DNA of 64,000 nucleotides from Phytophthora hibernalis. Taxonomy: Eukaryota; Oomycota; Peronosporomycetes; Peronosporales; Peronosporaceae. Positions 33,474 through 45,344 of this stretch are shown here, in pieces. The number at the start of each line of letters is the position of its first letter. Position 1 is the first letter of the stretch. The DNA lies in assembly GCA_012656075.1 (NCBI GenBank), contig JAAKBF010000152.1:32410-96409 (forward strand). Reading direction: 5' to 3'. The position numbers and the translations under genes were made by a program. The notes beneath the pieces are model-generated. The model was not told where the DNA came from. It saw nothing but the letters and a program-made list of their open reading frames with translations, and ran no database searches.

Positions 33474-33798
33474 TCAATCTACCGCAGGTACCATGTCATA
33501 GTAGGATTTCCACTCCTTATCGATTTCTTTACGCTTCCACTCCATACACTCGCAAAACACCTTCGCGTTCTGAACGTAGACAGATGTTCGCATCTCCAAG
33601 CCATCCTCCGACGCAACAAATCCTTTCTTCAAGTGCAGTGAGATCAGTCTTGCGTATCCAGCGTTTAACGCGCGTACGATCAAGTTCACCTACAGTATGA
33701 CACCGCGAACATTGTCAGACCATACTGAAGTACTCAATCGGAGCACGAAGAATTCATACCTTGTATCTGCTCCCGACTACCGGACCTTCAGACACGGA
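33474..33798 (-). pseudogene. 3' end of HNH-type CRN (last exon, intron and cut exon 1)
   Basis: The last exon is 33,474-33,689 (71 codons and stop). A 70-bp intron, 33,690-33,759, has GTATGA...CTGTAG borders. About 39 bases of the preceding exon follow, up to 33,798, where the copia element begins. The continuation on the other side of the transposon is 38,480. The same intron and last exon also occur at 47,276-47,561, attached to a different CRN. The exon product is basic and has no motif I recognise. Confidence 0.75.
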
Positions 33799-34119
33799 TA
33801 TTGAGGGTTACCGGTTTGGTATCGGTTATTGACCGTGAACCGGTTAGCCCGAACCGGTCCAATCCGAACCCACAATGATTACGGTGATTACGGTAAGTAC
33901 GGTAAGTCGATTACGCCACCAATGATTGGACGAGTAGAATGATTGGACGCAAGCTGCGTGTCTATGTGGTAGGCTAGCTAAAGTAACTCCGATCAATCAA
34001 TCACTTTCGAATCTTCCTTCTTCCCCTCAAGTGGTCAAGTGTCCTCGCTCCGGTCTCGTCCAGAGTGCTGTCCTCTCTCCGCTCCGTCAAGCTTCGTTCA
34101 AGATCCATACCTTCCATCA
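33799..34119 (+). repeat. 5' LTR of copia element
   Basis: Starts TATTGAGGGTTACC and ends CATCA. The match to the 3' LTR is about 99 percent by eye. Confidence 0.92.
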
Positions 34120-34123
34120 GGTT

Positions 34124-37100
34124 ATGAGCCCAAGCACCATGTCCTCTGCCCACGATGCCAGCACCAAGGTCTCCATCGACAAGTTCAACGGAGACAACTA
34201 CGCGACGTGGAACCGCTACATGCGTGGCGTGTTCCTGACCAAGTCGGTGTGGCAAGTCGTGAACCGGGAGACGACGCCAACCTTCACGGACTCGCGGGCC
34301 AAGGACGACTACGTCAAGTCGAGCAACATCGCGTTCGGACTGATGCTGCTCCACATGGACGCGGACTACCACCATGTGGTCGACGACTGCGAGGAAGCGT
34401 GAGTTGCGTGGTCGCGCCTGAAGACGCTGTACGGTGGATCGCAGAAGGCTGGTCGCATCTACTTGAAGCGGCAGCTCTTCAGCATGGAGATGTCGGAAGG
34501 CGGGAATGTCTTGCATCACTGAAATGAGGTCCTCAACATCAGCGCCAAGCTCAGCAGCATCGGCGCCAAGATGGAGGATGAAGACGTGGCGATCTGCTTG
34601 TTGCGCAGTCTCCCCAAGAGCTACGAGAACGTCGTGCTTAATCTGGAGATGAGTAGCGCGGAACTGCGATCGCAAGACGTTGTGAAGGTGCTCACGAACG
34701 AGCACATCAAGCGGCAAGGCGAGAAGACGGCGACGGTGAAAACGGAGGACGCGGCCAAAGCGTTCACGACCGACCGAGAGTCTCGCCAGTGCACGTACTG
34801 CGGGAAATTGGGGCACACGGTTGACAAGTGCTGGACCAAGCAGAAGGATGAAAACCGAGGGCCAAGACGCGGCGGCAATGACAATGGCCGTGGACGCAGG
34901 GCCAACAACATCCAGTGGAGAAACGACAGCGACGACTACGACTACGATCGAGTGGCGTTCGCGGTTTCCCTGGAGTGTGGAGTTTCGACGGGCAAGAATG
35001 TGTCCGGGATGTGGGCGGTCGACAGCGGCGCAACGCACCACATCTGCAATGACAAGTCCAAGTTCGCTCACTTGATCGAGCGAGATGAAGGTGGAGTTTC
35101 GGTGGCCGACGGCAACAAAGCGGCCATCAAGGGTGTGGGAACCATCGTGGAACGAGTGGTTCTGCCCAACGGCGACGAGCGCGAGATCGAGATCAAGAAC
35201 GCGCTGTACGTGCCGGACATGAGCAAGAATCTGCTCTCGGTGCCGCAGATCAACAAGCACGGCAAGTTCCAAGTGGTGTTCGACGGCACCAACATGCACG
35301 TTTCGCGCAAGGGTTCGAACCAAGTGGTGGCGACGGCGGACCTCGTGGATGGCCTCTACTGGCTTCGGACGCCTCAGCGATCGGCGAATGCGGCGACAAG
35401 TGGAAGAACAGTCGACCTGCACGCGCGTATGGGTCATGCTCCGGTGGAGGTGCTTCGCAAGATGGTCGACAACAACATGATCAAGGACGCGAAGGCACCC
35501 TCCAAGTCGAGTGGACCAAGCATGTGTCGCGGTTGCCAGCAAGGGAAGATGGTCCAAAAACCGTTTCCAAGCAACCGTGACAAGCGTCGCTACGACACGT
35601 TTGAGCTGCTCCACTTCGACATCTGCGGACCCATGGAGAAAATCTCGCTTGGCGGCAGCAAGTATCTACTGCTGATCGTGGACGAAGCCAGCGGATGCAT
35701 GAAGGGTTTCTGTCTGCGTGCCAAGTCGGAGAGCGAAGATTGCATCAAGAAGTACATCACCAAGGTGCAGACGCAATTCGGCAAGAAGGTCAAGTTTGTG
35801 CGACACGACGGAGCTCGTGAGTTTGCGACCAACTCGCTCAAGGCCTTCTACGAAGATCAAGGCATCGAGCAGCAAACCACGGTCCCGTACGCGCACCAGA
35901 CCAACGGCACGGCAGAGCGCGCCATCCGGACCATCGTCACGATCGGCCGCAGTATGTTGCACCATGCCAAGCTGGACAAGTGTTTCTGGGCTGAGGCGGC
36001 GATGACGGCCATCTACGTGAAAATCGGCTGCCGTCCCCCAAGATCGAGCACAAGACTCCGTTCGAGATCGCGAACAAGTCCAAGCCAAGTGTCAAGCACA
36101 TGCGTGTATTTGGATGCCGGACGTACGTTTTGACTCCGAAGGAAAAACGACTCAAGTGGGACCCCAAGGCTCGCGCCGGACTGTTCCTCGGCTACGAAGA
36201 AGTGTCCAAGGCGTATCGACTTTATGACATCGAGGCGGGGCAGGTGGTCATCAGTCGCGATGTCAACTTCGATGAGTCGACCTTTGGACTTTCGCCGCGG
36301 ATTTCCGATGAAGATGTCGATGACCTGGACCTCGACTCGCTCGACATTGAAGATAATGGCCCTCCGCAGACGGACTACAAGCAGGTGGGAAAGCGCAAGA
36401 ATCGCTCAAGTGAAGACGATGAATCTGTGAGAAGACCGCGCGCTGTACGTCACCGAGTTGGACTGGAAGAAGCAAGCGCGCCGGACAACTCCTCGCCACA
36501 TGAAGATGAAGAAGAAAAGTCTGGGGACCAAGATGAAGACTCGACGCCTCACGTGTTTTGGCGTGCAAGTGCCAACACTGTTGAAGCTGCAGTGGATCTC
36601 TCGGAGCCAAAGACATTCCAAGAAGCAGTGAACGGTCCGGACCAAGTGCACTGGCGCAAGGCGATTCGTGCGGAGCTCAAATCGATGCGACTCCGTGGGT
36701 TGTTTCGTGCTGCCAAGCTGCCCAACGGACAACGCGCCATTGGAACCAAGTGGGTGTTCAAGATCAAGCGCAAAGCGGACGGATCCATCGAGAAGTACAA
36801 AGCGCGCCTCGTGGCCAAGGGTTTCAAGCAGAAGTACGGCATCGACTACACGGAGACGTTCTCGCCGGTGGTCAAGTACATGACGCTGCGCATGGTCATC
36901 GCCATTGCCAAATACTTTGGATGGCCCCTCGACCAACTCGACGTGGTGACCGCATTCCTGTATGGGATAATGAAGGAACTAGTGTTCTGCGTGGTCCCTG
37001 AAGGTGTTGAGCTGGATGGCGACTTCGACTGCCTGGAATTGGTGAAGGCGATCTACGGTCTCAAGCAAGCTTCGCGCGTGTGGAACGAGACCTTCGACGA

Positions 37101-38153
37101 GTTTGTGTGCTCGATTGGGTTTCAAGTGTCGGCCTTCGATCCGTGCCTCTACATCAAGGTCGTGGACGGTCACTGCGTGCTCGTGCTAGTGTACGTGATG
37201 ACGTGCTGATTACCGGGAGTTCGCCCGAGCTGATCTCGCGCACGAAGACGGACCTGAAGACGCGCTTCGAGATGACCGACAGCGGCAAGTGTGCGTTTGT
37301 TCTTGGGATCGAGCTGGTGGACGGCCCAGACGGCAGCGTGACCATGTGTCAGCGGCGATACGTGGACGACATCCTCAAGCGCTTCGCCATGGACGAGTGC
37401 GAGGCCGTGGTGAGTCCGGTGGACATGAGCATTCGACTGGTTCCAAGCGACGCGGCGACCAAGGTCAACGCCCCATTTCGCGAAGCTGTTGGTGCCTTGA
37501 TGCACCTGATGACTGCCACGCGCCCGGACATCGCGTACGCCGTTGGCTATGTGTCGCGCTTCATGGAGAACCCCCAAGAGGAACACTGGGTTGCGGTCAA
37601 ACGCATCTTTCGCTACCTGCAAGGCACCAAGACGCATGGCATCTGCTTCAAGCCGGGCGACAAGATCGACTTTCGTGGCTACTCGGACGCGGACTGGGCC
37701 GGCGACCTGGCGGACCGCAAGTCGACTTCGGGCTACACGTTCATGCTACTCGGTGCGCCTGTGAGCTGGGGCAGCAAGAAGCAGTCAAGTGTTTCGCTAT
37801 CTACGAGCGAGGCAGAATACATCGCGCTGAGTCTGGCGATCCAAGAAGGAAAATGGATTCATCGCCTGCTGTGCGAGATCCTTGCTGCTGCCAACGAGAC
37901 TGGCCCCGAACTCAAGATCCGTGAAGATAACCAGTCGTGCATCAAGATGACGAAGAACCCGGTGAACCACGGCCGCGCCAAGCACATCGACATCAAGTAC
38001 CACCACATCCGCGACGAAGTGAAGCGCGGTGAAGTGAAGCTCGAGTATTGCGAAACTTCTGTGATGCTGGCGGACATCATGACGAAGGCGCTTGCGGGAC
38101 CTCGCCACATGGATCTGACGACGGCTCTCGGCATTCGTGGGACTTCGCATTGA
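34124..38153 (+). pseudogene. copia gag-pol polyprotein, multiply broken
   Basis: The gag start is the ATG at 34,124. In-frame TGA stops lie at 34,400 and about 34,522. A zinc knuckle CTYCGKLGHTVDKCW (about 34,790) follows. Next come the protease DSGATHH (about 35,020), the GAG-pre-integrase HARMGH...CRGCQQGK, and an integrase with HFDICGP, RHDGAREF and GTAERAIRTI. The reverse transcriptase segment precedes an RNase H with DADWAG and SEAEYIAL. Single-base losses shift the frame near 36,025 and at about 37,196; the second falls inside the reverse-transcriptase YVDD box. The element is non-autonomous although its LTRs are nearly identical, so the damage is recent. The long minus-strand frame across the 5' half is antisense to codon-biased sequence. 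Confidence 0.9.
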
Positions 38154-38160
38154 GGGGGCG

Positions 38161-38479
38161 TATTGAAGGTTACCGGTTTGGTATCGGTTATTGACCGTGA
38201 ACCGGTTTGCCCGAACCGGTCCAATCCGAACCCACGATGATTACGGTGATTACGGTAAGTACGGTAAGTCGATTACGCCACCAATGATTGGACGAGTAGA
38301 ATGATTGGACGCAAGCTGCGTGTCTATGTGGTAGGCTAGCTAAAGTAACTCCGATCAATCAATCACTTTCGAATCTTCCTTCTTCCCTCAAGTGGTCAAG
38401 TGTCCTCGCTCCGGTCTCGTCCAGAGTGCTGTCCTCCTCCGCTCCGTCAAGCTTCGTTCAAGATCCATACCTTCCATCA
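38161..38479 (+). repeat. 3' LTR of copia element
   Basis: Starts TATTGAAGGTTACC and ends CATCA, followed by the ACGGA target duplication. Confidence 0.92.
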
Positions 38480-39540
38480 ACGGATTCGACGGAAATGTTC
38501 ATAACCGGCACGGCAAACAAACGACCATCGTACCAGGCGTGCATGTCTGACGTAAGAGCAAGGCGATTGCTTTGATCGTTGTCATACTTGTGATAGCTTG
38601 CATATCTCCGGCAATGTTCTCTTGACATCAAATGACAGCTCTGCGCCTTCCCCACATTCCCGAACCACTCTTCACTCTCGATACGCTGATACTTGAATTC
38701 GTCAGTTACCACGTCAACGATCGAGGTGTTGGTCGAGAGAGATGACATCGTTATTTGGGGAGAATCGGTATCTTCTGGAACATAGTGCCGGGTCAAGATG
38801 CGCCGCAGTTCGCTTAACTCCCGAGAAATTGGAGCTACACTTGTCGAGACCGTGTGACCATCGAGAGGGAAGTTTGCGTGATACCTTCATTCTGTAATTC
38901 GTTTTCGAATAGCAAAGCATCCCGCTCTGTACAACATCTGTGAGACATCAACCAGCACAGTTCTACAATAATCCAAATGCATACCTTCCTTGAACAGAAC
39001 ATGGATCCGCAACGTCGCCCCTTCGTACCACAGCGCCTTGTCATTTTCGCCAACACGAAGGTCAGGATCATAGTATCCCAGATATGATGCCGCCAGACGG
39101 TACACTCTGCAGCGAATCCCTTTCGTGTTCAGCGCGTTTCCAATCGATCCACTGACGAGCGACAACCCCTCTTGTGGTTGTGCTTGCTCCGGAACCACCA
39201 CCAGCACGTGAATCTGGTCGGTGGATGGTTGCTCCATACCCGTCAATACTTTCTGAAGGCCGGACTCCCCCTGTAGCTCTTCGTCTTCATTCGTTAGCGC
39301 TTTGACGGTAGCCGTTTTCCTGCCCTTCTTCAGCTCCTTCACGTCATCACTCTCAGTCTTCAGCCACTCGGTTCCCTTCTTCGCCAGGAAGAGCTGCAGC
39401 TCGTCAGGGTCACACTGAATCCTGTTCTTCTTCTTCTACTTGATCGCCTCCTTCAGCGCTGATACTGATGCACCCTCGTCGATTTCCACCTCGAACGCGC
39501 TTCCTGTCGCTCCAACGACAGCACAAAAGAGCTTGACAAT
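38480..39540 (-). pseudogene. Crinkler effector, HNH nuclease-like type, split by copia
   Basis: The header is close to the NTPase-type CRN headers: KLFCAVVG, LQLFLAKK (about 39,380) and HVLVVVP (about 39,200). The C-terminal module differs. It ends with an HNH-like arrangement, CHLMSREH followed by NRLALTSDMHAWYDG (about 38,515-38,645), which fits HNH-type CRN nucleases. The start codon is ATT at 39,540 where the others have ATG, a TAG lies at 39,436 after the KEAIK helix, and a frame change occurs near 38,885. Copia interrupts the gene at 38,480; the rest is at 33,474-33,798. It was probably already dead, or died after insertion. In a working relative it would cut nucleic acid in the host nucleus. 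Confidence 0.75.
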
Positions 39541-39559
39541 CTTTTCTCGAGCTAGCGGA

Positions 39560-39609
39560 TTCTGGAATGAGAAAAATGATAGGAGAAATTTTGTAATCGT
39601 ACTTAAGCG
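39560..39609 (-). promoter_or_regulatory. Putative CRN core promoter (minus strand)
   Basis: CGCTTAAGTACGA (39,597-39,609, minus) and CTCATTCCAGAATCC (about 39,560-39,574, minus) precede the mutated start at 39,540. This is the same pair as at 45,274-45,325. Confidence 0.5.
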
Positions 39610-39723
39610 ATGAATGGTGTGGTCACATACGTATACGGTACAGTACAGTGGGATAGCACGGTGTGATATCATATCACTGATATGACTTTAACACATAACT
39701 TTAACACCCTGCCAAATTGTAAA

Positions 39724-39998
39724 CAGAGAACCCTGGACAACTTAATACCTCCCGTGGACGCACTTCCTATTAGGTATAACAGGACTATTAGGTAGTAGAG
39801 GGAGCACCACAACCAGAAGACCAGTGTTGATCTCTGGTTTATAGGAAGACGTGGATGACTGGTGTGTTGTTTCAGGAGTGGCTGCGCGAGCTAGACATGC
39901 ATCAACAACGGTGCAATATTGCCCTCCCACGCAACATTGTCCTGGGAAACCTGCAGCTCAAGTCGTCATTACCGCCCAACTACATCTCTCGTTTCAAA
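39724..39998 (+). mobile_element. Tigger/pogo relic with DDE_1 fragment
   Basis: A CAGAGAACCCTGG end at 39,724 is followed at 39,849-39,998 by a coding remnant, MTGVLFQEWLRELD then GNLQLKSSLPPNYISR. The remnant matches the second-aspartate to third-aspartate stretch of Tigger-type DDE_1 transposases with internal deletions. The rest of the element is missing. Confidence 0.5.
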
Positions 39999-40000
39999 CT

Positions 40001-40055
40001 ATATGATTCCAGGGTCGGGCGGTTGCAAACGACCCGCCCGACCCTGGAATCATAT
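40001..40055. repeat. Perfect 22-bp inverted repeat with 11-bp loop (duplication breakpoint)
   Basis: The arms are 40,001-40,022 and 40,034-40,055. Arm 2 continues into the S2 inverted duplication (partner 12,990-14,929), while arm 1 is an extra reversed copy of the first bases of that sequence. This is a foldback signature at the breakpoint. Confidence 0.92.
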
Positions 40056-41946
40056 CGGCGTTTAAGCGGCAGTTCGGCATCGGCGGCTCCAGCATGAGTT
40101 GAACGTGAGGAGGCGGGTGCGACATACTTCAAGATTAGATATTGGCACTCTACCAATATACCGGTACTTCCAGGAAGTAGGTGGATGAAGTCCTGTTGGC
40201 ACGATGTACACCCGACGTGGAAACGAAGGTTTTTCAGGCCTTCGGACCCAACAAATATGTAAAGTGAAGCAAACGATGGTCAACTACGACGTAGAACTAG
40301 TTTGTTTTAGTAGTAGCCCACGGCAAAATACGTAGGGCAGAGATGCGTAAGGTACAGTAGCTTGCTCTGTCATATATAATCGCTACCCACTTGACTTGAG
40401 GTCGGCCGTCTTCACGGACATCTCTCTGGCTTTAATAGTGTACATGTAATACATGCTCTTGTCGATATGACTGAGTGCAAGCAGTACCTTGCTGAAGGTT
40501 CGGTGAAGGTCAATGTAGCACTAGCTGAGGTACAGAGAACCCTGGCCAACTTAATACCTCTGTTGTCTAATATCCTGGTGTACTTAATCACTTATCGATC
40601 CACCGACTCGGTATTCAGGCTTAACTATGGCGCTTAATTAATACTTGTCAAATTAATGCTCGATGGGGATTTTTTCAATACATTTGTTAATGAAAAGCAT
40701 CCACTATCATACTTGTTCAGCGCCAAATATTGCATACTAAAAGGCTTCGGATCGATGTCCGCGCACACGCCGCTCCCTGCTCCTCACGTTGCTGTTTCCG
40801 CAGCCGCTCCTGCGGCGCGTTTATTAGCAGCCGTGCATTATATCCTGTGTTGTAGATATTAGCAATGGCCTTTATCGACTGGGTTCATCTATTGTGATAC
40901 CTTGACACATTTAAACCCCGTTACAGTAGGTACTGGCCATAAGGATACCGTATAACCTGTGTAGTACAGACAACGACGGTGAAATCCGTACCCCCACTGA
41001 ACTGTATCCGCCATACAAAAGTAAACGGGGCATCTCGACAAAAAAATCCGTACCCATCAGTGATTCGCTATTTGTGATTGGTGAAAAACATTTTTATCCT
41101 ATACTTGGACTTCAGGATATCTTGGAATTGCCTTTTCAAAGCTACGCACAACACAGTGCTCTGTGATGCCTTCCCATGCTGTAATGGTGCGCTTGATCGC
41201 GCCAAGTCTCTTTGCTGCGCGGTGCGTGTACCATTAGTATTGTCTGATAGCCATACGCCTGTCAGCTTCTTCTTGAGTGGACCCATAACTCCAACATCAA
41301 GAGGCTGACAGGCAGACGTGCTGTTTGGCGGAACAGGGCACACTAGTGCTGAGGTAGCCTCCGCTACCACATTCTGTCCTCCTTCCGATACATGGGAATC
41401 GAAGTTATCGAGAAGGAGGACAGAGGGAGAATCTATTTCAAATTTAAGCAAACTTTCAATATAAAACTCCCAAACAGTTGCGTCCATCCAGCCATGTTCT
41501 TGGAATGTCCATCTGGATATGTTGGCAACTCATTTGTCTCCACAGTGCCGCCAGGTATTCCTCGCAGAATGAAGAGTATTGGCAGTTTTTTTCCTAAATC
41601 AAATAACGTTACTTAGTTTCAGTATACAGTAAATTAAATGTAAAATAAATGAACGTACCGTCAGCCCGAATGGTGAGCACAGCTGTGAGTCTTCCGGAAT
41701 TCTTCTGCATATGCTTGACTTTTGCTGATCCACGCCTCCCATTGAGGGCCCATATTTTGTGGGGTGGAGTGTCGAAATAAATGGCCGTTTCGTCGACGTT
41801 GTAGATAGCACTATCCGGAAAATGGCTGTATTCGCTCCAAAACTTGATTGCAAATTCTAAATGCGTCTGCTGTAGTACAGCTTCGTTTTCTTCGCATGTT
41901 GTGGCTGCGTTGAAAACCCATGCCTAAACACCATATTATAAAAACA
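40024..41946 (-). repeat. Inverted duplication S2, arm 2
   Basis: Reverse complement of 12,990-14,929. It includes the flank, terminal repeat and 3' half of a pogo transposase gene. Its part from 40,477 on is also S1 copy 2. Confidence 0.85.
41068..41946 (-). pseudogene. pogo/Tigger transposase, C-terminal part (copy C)
   Basis: Same gene part as 591-1,480, with the terminal repeat outer end at 40,948 next to TA. It keeps YNVDET, LLLDNFDSH and QPLDVG. The A-run after the intron acceptor has the in-frame length of 7, but 13 bases are missing near 41,505 and the N-terminal half is cut off at about 41,946. Confidence 0.85.
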
Positions 41947-43067
41947 AATATGATTTTGAGCCAGTTTCAATTAGTACAGCGTTCGTATATTTGGGCCACC
42001 TGCCAAAACGGTTTTTGTATGTGAGTATTAGCCCATAACGACTGATGATTACCGTGTTCCACACAACACGTCTAAAGCACACTTCTCAACTCCATCTAGA
42101 GGCTGAGTTATTAGCAAAAGTAGGGGTGTTCGTATACTTTTGGCCCGGAGTGTATTGTGCTTTGCATGGACTTTGTCTTGCCTTTTAGTGCACTAATTCC
42201 ACTCACCCCCTGCACTAACTCGTGCATGATTACGTACAAATCGTGAAGAATTGTGATTGGTGATTTCAACAACTGGGTTTCGTACACGCGTGGGGCCAGT
42301 TAGTCTGCTCCCTCACGCAGACGCGGCGTTCCTTAGAACCGCCGTTCGATCGGCCGACTCGCCTCCATCACCAGGGGATACTCGACTTCGTGGACAACTC
42401 GTAGAAGGACGGGAAGATGCTGTTTGCGTCCCTGCAGGGCATGTCGCCGTCGTCGCGCTTAGAAGCCACTCAGTGAATCGCTCATTCTCTACTATAACCA
42501 CCCGACCGACTTCTTCGTTAACAAGCTCGAGATGCCGTGTCACATCAACCAGCCCGTGAACCCTGAACTAGCAGTTGGGCCGACCGGACTCGAAGATTGG
42601 CCAAGTGCACCACGAAATGAAGCGAGTGGGGATCCAGGCCAACCAAATTGCAGGGAGGAAGACTGGCAGGTTCTTACCCAATGTCGACGGAGAGGCGCTG
42701 CTCAGGTGAGTGAAGCCTGTACTGTATTGTTTACACTTTAATAACCGATGTACTAACGTACACCTATCTTGTATTAATAGGTGAGCGTGGACTAAATGCG
42801 CTGAGATGACCAAGAACGAGAAGCACTAGCCTCAGATGACCAACGTGCTGACCTCCTACTGGCTGGCACAGTAGCACGACATTAGCCTCCTCAACATAGA
42901 CGTCCACGTGAACAAGACGCGAGGTTGCAAAGCGGACTACCAACGGTAAGTTGAAAAAATAAATCTGGAATGAGATTGAGCTAAACATAAATTTGTCGAT
43001 TTGATCTTATGATACTTGAGCGAGTGAAGACCATTGTAGATAGTAGATCCACTCGGGATTATACCTG
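41947..43067. other. Tc1-type terminal remnant and unresolved interval (copy 2)
   Basis: Matches 1,481-2,617. It holds the possible MITE (about 41,970-42,150) and short frames at 42,257-42,559 and 42,532-42,741. Small deletions relative to copy 1 occur near 42,765 and 42,810. No gene is named. Confidence 0.35.
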
Positions 43068-43967
43068 ATGGAGAGCGAATCTACCTCACGCGCCAATACA
43101 GTGCAACACATTTTTGGGGACGAAGAGGTCAAAGTAACGCTGACCATCAAATTGGGCGAGGCATTACATGATGTCCGAGCAGTCCACAAGCAGCCACATT
43201 CAGTGAGTTTGCAATCTACAGAAAGCTACGCCGTCTTACATGCAAAAGTGGACGCGATCGTAAGTGCTCAAGAAGGAATTTCGTGGTCCGAGAAGGATAT
43301 TTACCTCAAACCAGGTACCAACACGAAACAAAGGGAGTTCATCAAGCTCACTGCTGAATCATTCGCTGCCCAAGTTATGCAATCCTGGCGGAATGCTCAG
43401 CGTAGAAACGTCTCGCTGGCAGATTTCAGTCTAGTGGTTTTCGTGTACACTGTGAAGGTACTGCTGTCATATTTATCGGAGCTGTGGATTTATACTAATG
43501 TTACGCTTTTGCATTATTGATAGATCCACAACTCAATTTGACGGGCAACAGTTGCACGGGTTAATGAAGCATCGACTCGGATTGTACAACACTTAGCTGA
43601 TACTAACCAATCTCCGCTAGCGCCGAACAGTTTGGCTCTACGCTACTTTGCAACACAACATGCGCGTGAGCCAGATGGAACCCAGCCTACAATCCCGGAG
43701 CATGCAACATATCGACAACTCTGTAGTGTTGACGAAGCTCGCTGTGAGATGGCGCACGAGCAGCAAGCAGAGCATCGACGGCTGGATCGTCGGTTTAGAA
43801 CCGTGAGATTACTCATCAACGAAAGTGAGGTAAATATTTCGGTCTCGCTAGATGATCTCCGAGACATTCTCGGTTTACCTGACTGCGATCTTAGGCGCCC
43901 ACACAACTCCGACATACCTGTTAATCTACCAGCTCAAAATATGGAGGATGAAGACCATCAGTTGTAG
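43068..43967 (+). CDS. Conserved two-exon protein of unknown function (copy 2)
   Basis: Exons are 43,068-43,457 and 43,524-43,967, with a 66-bp intron whose borders match copy 1. The product is 277 residues and differs from copy 1 by only a few substitutions (for example Gly to Ser, Met to Val, Ala to Thr, Ile to Leu), with no indel. All other coding parts of the two S1 copies carry frameshifts or stops. No domain is recognised. It could be a transposon-borne gene or a host gene caught between elements. Confidence 0.6.
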
Positions 43968-43969
43968 TA

Positions 43970-44982
43970 TTAATTAGTTGGAGTGGAGGCCGCTACATTA
44001 ATATCTATTGCCAACGAGTCGAGAGCATACCCGCAATGCTTATAAATACCACGTGTTCCATCTTTCGTGCGCGTACAAGCGTACATCGCCAAGTCTAATA
44101 CCTCCTCTGGAGCGAATCCGAACGCCGTGTTTGCATTCTTTTGGATCCAACGCTTCAGCAGTGAAAACCCGACTTCAATCGGATTGAGTTGGGGGCAATA
44201 TGGTGGCAGAAAGAAAATTAAAGCACCAACACTGTGCACCGCTTCCTCTAATTCCTTGTACATATGGATTTTTGCATTATCCAGTACAAGGATAGAGCGA
44301 GGAAGTGGCCACGGATTCAGGAACGGCAAAATTTTGTCGTGGAAGGTCTGGTAAAATACATGCCGCGTAAATGTTCCTGTTGTGCACCCCCACGATAAAA
44401 ACCGTCCGTTGACATCGCCGCCAGAACGGAGACCCGCTCACCGCGTACAAAAGGAAGCGTGACGATTGCAGGCGTGTTTCGCTTCGATCATGCGTATCGA
44501 CGCACATCATCTCTACTATCCTTGGCGGTTTCGTCTAAGAAAATCATTTGCTCGGGCATGGAGTAGAAAGGCTTCAGCTTGTTGATATAGTCTTGAACCT
44601 GATCTGCTTTAGCCTCCCGCGCACACCGCGTCAGCACTTTCCTGGACAGCCCCATATCAAACCGAAGGGCTCTGCAAATGGTAGATGTTGGCGTCTTGAT
44701 ATTTCCAAACTTGTTACGAAGTGTATCTTGGAGCTCTTCGAGATATAAGCACGGGTGGTCCTCCACGTACTTGATCACGAACGCACAGACCGATGCTGGC
44801 CAGCGCGATGCCCGCTTCTCGCGTTGGGCGCCGGTTACCATGCCGAATTTTTGAACAAAGCGATTCCAACGCTTGATGGAGCGTACCGATGCACCGAGGA
44901 CATGTGCAATCTGCAACATCTCGATGTTGTAGACGAAAAACAGCACGACTGCGCGCCAGCGTAGGTCCTTTGAGTACGTCAT
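43970..44982 (-). pseudogene. Tc1/IS630-type transposase (copy 2)
   Basis: The ATG at 44,982 starts a frame that keeps the tryptophan lost in copy 1 and runs through the helix-turn-helix to FLDET. An extra C near 44,390 and the shared shift near 44,400 displace the middle. The C-terminal frame 43,970-44,329 holds VLDNAKIH and LPPYCPQLNPIE. So it is broken in the middle but keeps all catalytic residues in pieces. Confidence 0.85.
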
Positions 44983-45273
44983 GCTGCAAGACTTAAACGG
45001 AAAATGACACTTTTGAATAGTGCCAAAGCCAGCCGATCGCGTATTCATTGGCCACGAGCTGCCTTTCTTACCTAGGATACCTAGGATTTCTATTAAGATC
45101 AGTAATATAACTCGTGCAAGGATTATCTTTATTCGTATTGGTGTACGATTTGTACTTCTCATGAGGCACACAAATCGCAGGAGTTGCTATTATAAGTGCC
45201 AAAAACTGCAAAGCACAATACATGTAATAGGCACAGTTCTTCGATTAAAAGTATATGTGACCACACCATTCAT

Positions 45274-45326
45274 CGCTTAAGTACGATTACAAATTTTCTC
45301 CTTTCATTATTTTCTCATTCCAGAAT
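45274..45326 (+). promoter_or_regulatory. Putative CRN core promoter
   Basis: CGCTTAAGTACGA (45,274-45,286) and CTCATTCCAGAATCC (about 45,314-45,328) precede the ATG at 45,345. Confidence 0.5.
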
Positions 45327-45344
45327 CCGCTAGCTCGAGAAAAG

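Larger units (their letters stand above)
33799..38479 (+). mobile_element. Ty1-copia retrotransposon, young, inserted in a CRN gene
   Basis: LTRs are 33,799-34,119 and 38,161-38,479, about 320 bp each, with roughly three substitutions and two single-base indels between them. A 5-bp target duplication ACGGA lies at 33,794-33,798 and 38,480-38,484. A primer-binding region starts directly after the left LTR (GGTTATGAGCC at 34,120), and a purine-rich GAGGGGGCG lies just before the right LTR (38,152-38,160). The coding order gag, protease, integrase, reverse transcriptase, RNase H is the copia order. Confidence 0.95.

Noticed and set aside
34001..35614. 537-codon open frame on the minus strand
   Set aside because: It is antisense to the copia gag-pol gene; GC-rich codon bias of the sense strand keeps the opposite frame open. 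No domain is visible.
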